A program made the translations under genes and the position numbers. The notes beneath the pieces were generated by a model. The model had not been told where the DNA came from. It saw only the letters and a list, made by a program, of their open reading frames with translations, and did no database searches. A DNA stretch of 5,511 nt, taken from positions 1 through 5,511 of the forward strand of contig JAFNAJ010000200.1 of NCBI GenBank assembly GCA_017860085.1. Direction: 5' to 3'. Shown one piece after another: positions 1 through 4,714 of the stretch. The stretch comes from Acidobacteriota bacterium. Its GTDB lineage: Bacteria; Acidobacteriota; Vicinamibacteria; Vicinamibacterales; JAFNAJ01. Every line of letters starts with the position of its first letter. Position 1 is the first letter of the stretch.

Positions 1-2
1 CC

Positions 3-1499
3 TACATGCTTGCGACCATCGGTGTCGGGGCCTGGTTCTCCCGCTCGCACCGCAGCGTCCAGGACTACTTCGTCTCGGGGCACCAGGTCCCGTGGTGGGC
101 CATCATGGGCTCGATCGTCGCCACCGAGACGAGCACGGTGACCTTCATCAGCGTGCCGGGATACGCGTACAGCACGAATTTCACGTTCCTGCAGCTGGTG
201 ATGGGCTACATGCTGGGCCGGATCGTGATCGCTCTCATCTTCATCCCGGCCTACTTCAAGGGCGAACTCCTCACGGTCTACCAGCTGCTCGGTGATCGCT
301 TCGGCGTCGCCGTCAAACGCTTCGCGTCGGGGCTCTTCCTGACCACCCGCACGCTCGCCGACGGCTTCAGGCTCTTCGCCACGGGCCTGGTGCTCGCGGC
401 GCTCCTGCTGTCCTCGCCGGGAGCCGTGCGCGCCGTCGAAGCCTGGGCGCCGGGGTTCGACTCGTCCACGACGATCCTGGTCGCGTCAGTATGCGTCATC
501 GGCCTCGCGACCATCGTCTACACGTTTCTGGGCGGGATGGCCGCGGTCATCTGGACCGATGTGGTGCAGTTGGTGGTCTACCTGGTTGGCGCCGTGGTCG
601 CCGCCTGGGTCCTGCTGCGGTCGATTCCGGGAGGCTGGGCCGAGGTGCTGTCGGTCGCGGGGCAGGCCGACAAGTTCCGCGTCTTCGACTTCACCTGGGA
701 TGTCACGCGCAGTTACACCTTCTGGTCGGGGGTCGTCGGCGGCATGTTCCTGACGACGGCCACCCACGGGACGGACCAGTTGATGGTACAGCGTTACCTG
801 TGCAGCCGGAGCAGAGGCGATGCCGTGAAGGCCCTGCTCGGAAGCGGCGTGGTGGTCTTCGCGCAGTTCGTCCTGTTCCTCGTGATCGGCGCCATGCTAT
901 TCGTCTACTACAGCGGTCCCGGGGTCGCCGACCGCACCGCCTTCAGCGTCAACGGGCGGATCGTGAGCGATCGCATCTTCCCGACGTTCATCGTCACCCA
1001 GATGCCAATCGGGCTGGTCGGTCTGGTCGTGTCCGCGATCTTCGCGGCGGCGATGTCGACCTTGTCGTCGTCGCTCAACTCGTCGGCCGCAGCCGCGGTG
1101 GGCGATTTCTATATTCCCCTCGCCAGGGGTCCCCGAACCGACGCGCACTACCTGCGCGTGTCACGATGGATGACCGCATTCTGGGGCATCGCGCAGATGG
1201 CAGTGGCCCTGCTCGCCATCCGACTGTCGAGCCGCGTGGTCGACGAAGTGCTGGGCATCGCTTCCTTCACGAACGGCGTGATCCTGGGGGTGTTTCTGCT
1301 GGGGACCTTTGCACCCCGCGTGCGCCAGCGGTCGGCCTTCGCGGGCATCGCGGTCGGCACGACCACGATGCTGGCGGTCAAGGCGTTCACCGTGGTGTCC
1401 TGGCAGTGGTATGTCCTGATCGGCTCGTTGGTCACGTTTGCGGCCGGCGCCGCCGCCGCTCGCGTCGGGCTCGACGAGTCGTCTCCGCGGTCCGCGTGA
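3..1499 (+). CDS. Sodium:solute symporter (SSS family), 5'-truncated by the window edge
   Basis: Multi-pass inner-membrane transporter that couples Na+ entry to uptake of a small solute; the substrate cannot be read from the sequence. Counting from the first Met (base 6), it shows the SSS signature YTFLGGMAAVIWTDVVQ at residues 172-188. The helix at about 337-365 contains AAAMSTLSSSLNSS, whose Ser/Thr residues (351, 352, 354, 355) correspond to the Na+-site region of this family. Other family-like segments are SVQDYFVSG (17-25) and ETSTVTFISVPG (41-52). Many hydrophobic helices span the 497 residues. The frame is open to the window edge, and the sequence begins partway through what is usually the first helix, so roughly 10-25 N-terminal residues are probably missing and the Met at base 6 is unlikely to be the true start. 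It ends 6 bases before a serine hydrolase gene, in the same frame, suggesting one operon. Family assignment is firm; the substrate is unknown. Confidence 0.93.
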   Translation, partial: YMLATIGVGAWFSRSHRSVQDYFVSGHQVPWWAIMGSIVATETSTVTFISVPGYAYSTNFTFLQLVMGYMLGRIVIALIFIPAYFKGELLTVYQLLGDRFGVAVKRFASGLFLTTRTLADGFRLFATGLVLAALLLSSPGAVRAVEAWAPGFDSSTTILVASVCVIGLATIVYTFLGGMAAVIWTDVVQLVVYLVGAVVAAWVLLRSIPGGWAEVLSVAGQADKFRVFDFTWDVTRSYTFWSGVVGGMFLTTATHGTDQLMVQRYLCSRSRGDAVKALLGSGVVVFAQFVLFLVIGAMLFVYYSGPGVADRTAFSVNGRIVSDRIFPTFIVTQMPIGLVGLVVSAIFAAAMSTLSSSLNSSAAAAVGDFYIPLARGPRTDAHYLRVSRWMTAFWGIAQMAVALLAIRLSSRVVDEVLGIASFTNGVILGVFLLGTFAPRVRQRSAFAGIAVGTTTMLAVKAFTVVSWQWYVLIGSLVTFAAGAAAARVGLDESSPRSA

Positions 1500-1505
1500 A
1501 CCTCC

Positions 1506-2597
1506 GTGCCGGATAGCGATCGCTTCTCACCCGCGCGGCAGCTTCTCAGCGAGGCCGTTGACCGGGCCTTCCCGGGCTGCGTCGTCGAAGTGGGACGCGC
1601 GAAGACCGTTCTCTGGCAGCAGGCGTTCGGCTCGTACGCCGGAGACGCGAGTTCGCCAGTGGACCTCGACACGGTCTACGACCTGGCGTCGCTGACCAAG
1701 GTGATCGCGACGACGTCGATCGCGATGCGGCTCGCCGACGCCCGTCGGCTGTCGCTCGACACCCCGGTGCGTTCGTGGCTGAAGGACTGGCGCGGCGACG
1801 ACCGGTCTGGCGTGACCGTGCGCGACCTGCTCGCCCACGCGGCAGGGCTGACCGCCTACGCCCCTTTCTACCGCGACTGCCGAGGTCGTGCGGAGTTTGA
1901 AGCGGCCATCTGCGAACTGCCGCTCGAGTACGAGCCTCGATCGCGATCGATCTACAGTGACCTCGGCTTCATCCTGCTCGCGTTCATCGCAGCCGATGCC
2001 GCCGCGGTATCGTTCGAGCGCCAGTTCGAGACGTTCTGTGACGAGGCCGGGCTCGACGGACTGTCGTTCGGCGCACCAGCCGACACACGCGAACGAACGG
2101 CGCCTACCGGCGACGACCCATGGCGCGGCAGGCGCCTCGTTGGTGAAGTGCACGACGCCAATGCCTGGGCACTTGGCGGCGTGGCCGGTCACGCGGGTCT
2201 CTTTGGCACCGCTCGAGCGGTGGGCGCGTTCGCCCGACTGGTTCTTCGGGCCATCAGGACGAGCCACGGCCTCGACGTGGCCGACCGTCGGTGCGAGTTG
2301 GGCGTTGCCCCTTCCACCGTCGCGGAGTTCGCGTGCCGCACGACGGTGCCCGGCAGTTCCCGAGCCCTCGGCTGGGACACGATGTTGCCGACCTCGTCAT
2401 GCGGACGACGGATGTCACCGACGGCCATCGGCCACACCGGCTTCACCGGCACATCACTGTGGATCGACTGGGAGGCCGACCTCTACGCCGTCCTCCTCAG
2501 CAACCGGGTCCAGTTGTCGCCCCCGAGTGACGCCATCCTGGCGGTTCGCCCGGCGTTTCACGACGCCGTGACCGCCGCCCTCCACGCCACAGCGTAG
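1506..2597 (+). CDS. Serine hydrolase of the beta-lactamase / peptidase S12 superfamily (AmiE-like)
   Basis: A 363-residue single-domain penicillin-binding-type serine hydrolase. The catalytic SxxK is S62-L-T-K65. The second motif is Y150-S-D152, the YSD form of the usual YxN. The third is H310-T-G312, in place of KTG. The segment VHDANAWALGGVAGHAGLF (215-233) is typical of the subfamily that includes Bacillus AmiE-like amidases and the hydrolase domains fused to GH3 hexosaminidases. No N-terminal signal peptide or membrane helix is visible; the domain begins almost at once (FPGCVVEVGR, 22-31), so the enzyme is probably cytoplasmic. The GTG start at 1506 is chosen because an in-frame TGA (stop of the symporter) lies only two codons upstream and the next Met (74) is already past the catalytic Ser; no strong ribosome binding site is seen, so coupling to the symporter is likely. 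Possible roles: hydrolysis of an imported muropeptide, peptide or ester. The fold is firm; the substrate is inferred. Confidence 0.88.
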   Translation: MPDSDRFSPARQLLSEAVDRAFPGCVVEVGRAKTVLWQQAFGSYAGDASSPVDLDTVYDLASLTKVIATTSIAMRLADARRLSLDTPVRSWLKDWRGDDRSGVTVRDLLAHAAGLTAYAPFYRDCRGRAEFEAAICELPLEYEPRSRSIYSDLGFILLAFIAADAAAVSFERQFETFCDEAGLDGLSFGAPADTRERTAPTGDDPWRGRRLVGEVHDANAWALGGVAGHAGLFGTARAVGAFARLVLRAIRTSHGLDVADRRCELGVAPSTVAEFACRTTVPGSSRALGWDTMLPTSSCGRRMSPTAIGHTGFTGTSLWIDWEADLYAVLLSNRVQLSPPSDAILAVRPAFHDAVTAALHATA

Positions 2598-2606
2598 CGC
2601 GTCCCC

Positions 2607-3359
2607 TCAGGGCAAAGACGGTGGCGCGCCAACCGGACGAACCGGCCTGCTCCCAGCACCAGGGAATCCCGGCGACGGTGCGCCTGGACCACCAGGACGG
2701 AGCCCTGGAGCGGGCCCCCCGGGCGTCCCGGGTTTCGCCCCGGGAGGCAGCGGCAGCTTGGGTCGGATGTTCGTGTAGACGAACTGCCACTCCTCGTAGC
2801 GGTTGCGTCCCTGGTAGGTCTTGATCGCCTGGCCTTTGGTCTTGCTCATCACACCGACGAGGCCGCCTCGTGGCCCGAGGGCGCTCCCTGCGCCGCCCGG
2901 GATACCCGGCGTTGACACACCGGGCTCAGCCGGCAGTTGGCCGGGTGGTAGCTGCGGTGCCGGTGCCGGCCGCCCCCCAGGCCCGCCGACGATCTGGCCC
3001 GGCTGTTGGGCGAGCGCCGCCTGAAACAGCGGCTGGAACTCTCCGTCTGCCGCCATCGGGTCGCGGTACTTCCGCCTCAGGAACCGCTGCTCCACGAGGA
3101 CGTCGACATTCGGCGGCAGCCCGCCGCCGTACTTGCGTTGAAAGAGCACCACGGCGCGCGCGTACTGCTCGCCCCTGAAGATGAGCTCCTCTTCCCGCTC
3201 CCGCTGCATCAACTTCCGCCACGTGGGCATCGCGACCGACGACAGCAGGGTCATGACTGCGAGCGCAACGAGCAACGCCGCCATCGCAAAGCCGCGATCG
3301 CGGCGCCTGCCTTGACCCCTTCGGTGGCGCCCACTATCATCCAAACACGGACCTGCCAT
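2607..3359 (-). CDS. Atypical pseudopilin (type II secretion / type IV pilus-like) with Pro/Gly-rich segments
   Basis: A 250-residue protein with a basic leader (RGQGRRRDRG, 14-23) followed by FAMAALLVALAVMTLLSSVA (24-43), a prepilin-type helix with the likely peptidase cut between G23 and F24. The +5 residue is Ala28, not the usual Glu. Next come a charged helix (MQREREEELIFRGEQYARAV, 51-70), KYGG, VDVLVEQRFLRRKYRDPM (85-102) and GRNRYEEWQFVY (184-195). Two Pro/Gly-rich segments flank the last motif (117-165 and 201-250). It resembles pseudopilins of acidobacterial secretion loci. The frame stays open upstream to 3674, but that part is antisense to the lipoprotein gene and lacks prepilin character, so the Met at 3359 is preferred. 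TTG at 3344, preceded by AGGT at 6 bases, is an alternative and gives a shorter basic leader. It converges with the serine hydrolase gene (9 bases apart). Likely role: a minor pseudopilin of an inner-membrane-anchored pseudopilus. Confidence 0.82.
   Translation of the reverse strand: MAGPCLDDSGRHRRGQGRRRDRGFAMAALLVALAVMTLLSSVAMPTWRKLMQREREEELIFRGEQYARAVVLFQRKYGGGLPPNVDVLVEQRFLRRKYRDPMAADGEFQPLFQAALAQQPGQIVGGPGGRPAPAPQLPPGQLPAEPGVSTPGIPGGAGSALGPRGGLVGVMSKTKGQAIKTYQGRNRYEEWQFVYTNIRPKLPLPPGAKPGTPGGPAPGLRPGGPGAPSPGFPGAGSRPVRPVGAPPSLP
2610..2759 (-). other. Pro/Gly-rich C-terminal tail coding segment of the atypical pseudopilin
   Basis: Encodes residues 201-250, about 50 residues dominated by Pro and Gly (for example PPGAKPGTPGGPAPG and GPGAPSPGFPGAG). 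It is collagen-like in composition but not in strict Gly-X-Y register. The DNA is rich in CCCGGG and similar words, which explains local palindromes here. Likely an unstructured tail projecting from the pseudopilin head. Confidence 0.7.
2865..3011 (-). other. Pro/Gly/Ala-rich insert coding segment of the atypical pseudopilin
   Basis: Encodes residues 117-165, between the VLVE...DPM core and the YEEW motif. The composition is mostly Pro, Gly, Ala and Gln (for example GGPGGRPAPAPQLPPGQLP). It reads as a flexible loop inserted in the globular head. The two neighbouring pseudopilins have no such segment. Confidence 0.65.
3312..3340 (+). promoter_or_regulatory. Sigma-70-like promoter for the lipoprotein gene
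   Basis: TTGACC (3312-3317), a 17-base spacer, then TATCAT (3335-3340). Each hexamer matches the sigma-70 consensus at 5 of 6 positions with optimal spacing, which stands out in such G+C-rich DNA. Transcription would begin near 3347, about 11 bases before the lipoprotein ATG at 3358. The element lies wholly within leader-peptide codons of the minus-strand pseudopilin (about codons 7-16). The call rests on sequence only. Confidence 0.55.
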
Positions 3360-3750
3360 GAGAAAGTTGACCGCCGGTCGTGACGTGCTCGGCTGCCTCC
3401 GACCCATGATCCTTGTCGTCGCGTTGGTCAGTGCGGGCTGCAACTCGAGTCCCCTGCTTGCGCCAACCGATTCCACGATGGTGCTCGTGGCGACACCCCA
3501 GGTCGTGCCTTTGGGCGGCTCGGCCGAGGTGACGGCTCTCGTCACCAAGTCCAGCGGCCAGGCTGCGAGCGACGGCACCACCGTGCATTTCTCCTCGTCG
3601 CTCGGCGACGTCACTCCTCGCGAGGCCGAAACCAAGGGCGGCAAGGTCACGGTTCGCTTCGTGGCGGGCACCACGCCGGGTACGGCCGTTGTGCGCGCCT
3701 ACTCGGGCAGCGTCGAGGCGACCCCGCTCGAGATCATCGTCGGCGGATAG
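3358..3750 (+). CDS. Small lipoprotein with one Big_1/invasin-like Ig domain
   Basis: A 130-residue protein with a type II signal peptide: basic start (MRK, R8, R15), hydrophobic MILVVALV (17-24) and lipobox VSAGC, making Cys28 the lipidated residue. The mature part (about 103 residues) matches the bacterial Ig-like group 1 pattern: VLVATPQVVPLGGSAEVTA (42-60), DGTTVHFSSSLGDVTP (72-87), GGKVTVRFVAGTTPGTAVV (94-112), then a final strand. Such domains act as structural or binding modules on the cell surface; here the protein is probably anchored in the outer membrane or on the periplasmic side. Start at 3358 is preferred over Met17 (3406), because the shorter form would have no basic residues before the hydrophobic core. 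It lies on the opposite strand between two pseudopilin genes, shares its CATG start with one (2-base overlap) and converges with the other (19-base gap). A link to the secretion apparatus is inferred from position. Confidence 0.83.
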   Translation: MRKLTAGRDVLGCLRPMILVVALVSAGCNSSPLLAPTDSTMVLVATPQVVPLGGSAEVTALVTKSSGQAASDGTTVHFSSSLGDVTPREAETKGGKVTVRFVAGTTPGTAVVRAYSGSVEATPLEIIVGG

Positions 3751-3769
3751 GCCACCTTCGCTCCCTCGC

Positions 3770-4180
3770 CTACCACTCGTTGTACGGCGTGCCGCCCAGC
3801 GAGACCCGATCGGACCCGCTCTTCACGTCGAAGATCCCCGGTTCGACGCTCGGATTGGTCACGTCGAATTCCGCCGGCACAGCCTCCCACGTCGTGGCCG
3901 ACTTGGTGATGGGGTCGTCCGGAATCCGGCGGAGGTAGCCGTCTTCAACCAGCACGTCGAGCGACGGCGGGTAGCGGCCCTTGTCGGCGTAGTACTGGTC
4001 GATGGCGTCACGCATCCTGAACAGGTTCTCCTTCAGCACCGCTTCCTGCGCGGACACCACGGCGCTCCGGTAGTTGGCCACGGCGATGCCGGCGAGGATG
4101 GTGATGAGTGAGACGACGACGAGCAGCTCGATGAGGGTCCAGCCTCGCTCGCCGTGCGCGCCTCTGCGCCATTGACTCAT
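3770..4180 (-). CDS. GspG-like pseudopilin (short, canonical)
   Basis: A 136-residue pseudopilin, the length of a major GspG-type subunit. The leader (MSQWRRGAHGERG) is cut after G13, and the mature protein starts W14-T-L-I-E18 with the canonical Glu at +5, followed by the hydrophobic helix LLVVVSLITILAGIAVANY (19-37). An amphipathic helix (about 40-67), YPPSLDVLVEDGYLRRIPDDP (70-90) and the C-terminal SLGGTPYNEW (127-136) follow. It probably polymerises in the periplasm as part of a pseudopilus of a type II secretion-like machine, after processing by a GspO/PilD peptidase that is not in this window. The ATG lies 4 bases after the stop of the preceding pseudopilin gene, so the two are co-transcribed; no strong ribosome binding site is seen, which fits translational coupling. 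Whether it is the major GspG or a minor subunit cannot be decided here; I recognise no calcium-site motif. Confidence 0.9.
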   Translation of the reverse strand: MSQWRRGAHGERGWTLIELLVVVSLITILAGIAVANYRSAVVSAQEAVLKENLFRMRDAIDQYYADKGRYPPSLDVLVEDGYLRRIPDDPITKSATTWEAVPAEFDVTNPSVEPGIFDVKSGSDRVSLGGTPYNEW

Positions 4181-4184
4181 CGGA

Positions 4185-4703
4185 CTACCAGTCGCGATAG
4201 CGGGTGCCGTCGAGCGCCGTCGCCTCGCTGCGAGAGTACACGTCGTAGACGTTCTGCCCGCCCCACGATGTCGTGTCCGGGCGGTCCTGGTACGACCGCT
4301 TGCCCCACTCCGTATCTCTGGTCATGGGGTCGACGGGGATGCGTCGCAGGAACTTCAAGCGTCGGCCGCTCGCATCGTTGGCCATCGGCACCCCCTCGAC
4401 AAGCACCTCGAGGTCTTCGGGGTAGCCCTCGGAACCCGGACGCACATCGGTTGATCCGATGAGGCCGAGGTCGACCGAGTCCTTGTAGCGGTCGATCGCG
4501 GTCCGCAGCTCGCGCAAGCTCCGCCGCAATTCGACCTCGCGCTGACGCTGCACGGTCACCTTTGCGAGCGGCATCGCTGCCGAGGCCATGATCAGCAACA
4601 GCACTGACACGACCAACACCTCGACGAAGGTGTAGCCCCGCTGCCGAGGTGCCTTCGCGAGTGCCTCGCGCGCTCCACCGATCCGGCTGCTCACGCCCAG
4701 CAT
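4185..4703 (-). CDS. Type II secretion/type IV-like pseudopilin (longer)
   Basis: A 172-residue pseudopilin. A 23-residue leader ends QRG, with the cut before Y24; the mature N-terminus YTFVEVLVV has Glu28 at +5 and continues as a hydrophobic helix to about residue 45. Then come a charged helix (VQRQREVELRRSLRELRTAI, 51-70), LEVLVEGVPM (98-107), LKFLRRIPVDPMT (116-128) and the C-terminal ATALDGTRYRDW (161-172). The charged helix resembles that of the atypical pseudopilin (MQREREEEL), while the C-terminus matches its shorter neighbour, so it shares features with both. It starts 6 bases after the AMIN/cohesin gene stop and ends 4 bases before the next pseudopilin, a tight operon. A GGTGAG ribosome binding site overlaps the upstream stop codon. 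Likely a minor or second structural subunit of the pseudopilus. Confidence 0.89.
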   Translation of the reverse strand: MLGVSSRIGGAREALAKAPRQRGYTFVEVLVVSVLLLIMASAAMPLAKVTVQRQREVELRRSLRELRTAIDRYKDSVDLGLIGSTDVRPGSEGYPEDLEVLVEGVPMANDASGRRLKFLRRIPVDPMTRDTEWGKRSYQDRPDTTSWGGQNVYDVYSRSEATALDGTRYRDW

Positions 4704-4708
4704 CGCCC

Positions 4709-4714
4709 CTCACC
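4709..4714 (-). promoter_or_regulatory. Ribosome binding site overlapping the upstream stop codon
   Basis: Reading the minus strand, GGTGAG lies 5 bases before the ATG of the 172-residue pseudopilin and contains the TGA stop of the AMIN/cohesin gene. It supports the ATG at 4703 as the start and suggests translational coupling between the two genes. Confidence 0.5.

Noticed and set aside
491..1516. Long plus-strand open frame of 341 codons inside the symporter gene
   Set aside because: It is very rich in Arg, Gly and His, as expected for an out-of-frame reading of G+C-rich coding DNA, and it overlaps a clearly recognised transporter.
1527..2267. Minus-strand open frame of 246 codons opposite the serine hydrolase
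   Set aside because: No recognisable domain and an Arg/Gly/Val-rich composition; the plus strand carries all catalytic motifs.
2598..2613. Possible terminator between the convergent hydrolase and pseudopilin genes (CCCTCAGGG)
   Set aside because: The stem is only 4 base pairs and there is no T-run; too weak to call.
2610..2759. CCCGGG-rich stretch as a DNA repeat or mobile-element end
   Set aside because: Explained by Pro and Gly codons in the pseudopilin tail; no repeated unit or flanking duplication.
3367..3379. TTGACC at 3367-3372 and the inverted repeat GACCGCCGGTC at 3369-3379 as a second promoter or operator
   Set aside because: No -10-like hexamer at suitable spacing, and a 5-base inverted repeat in G+C-rich coding DNA is expected by chance.
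3388..3396. Earlier lipobox candidate VLGC (Cys13) in the lipoprotein
   Set aside because: No hydrophobic stretch precedes it; the hydrophobic core and a better lipobox lead to Cys28.
3360..3674. N-terminal extension of the atypical pseudopilin (105 more residues in the same open frame)
   Set aside because: It lies antisense to nearly the whole lipoprotein gene, has no prepilin or signal character, and would bury the prepilin cleavage site deep in the protein.
4177..4713. Minus-strand open frame of 178 codons overlapping the 172-residue pseudopilin
   Set aside because: Arg/Gly-rich shadow in another frame; the overlapping frame has a full prepilin signature and conserved motifs.
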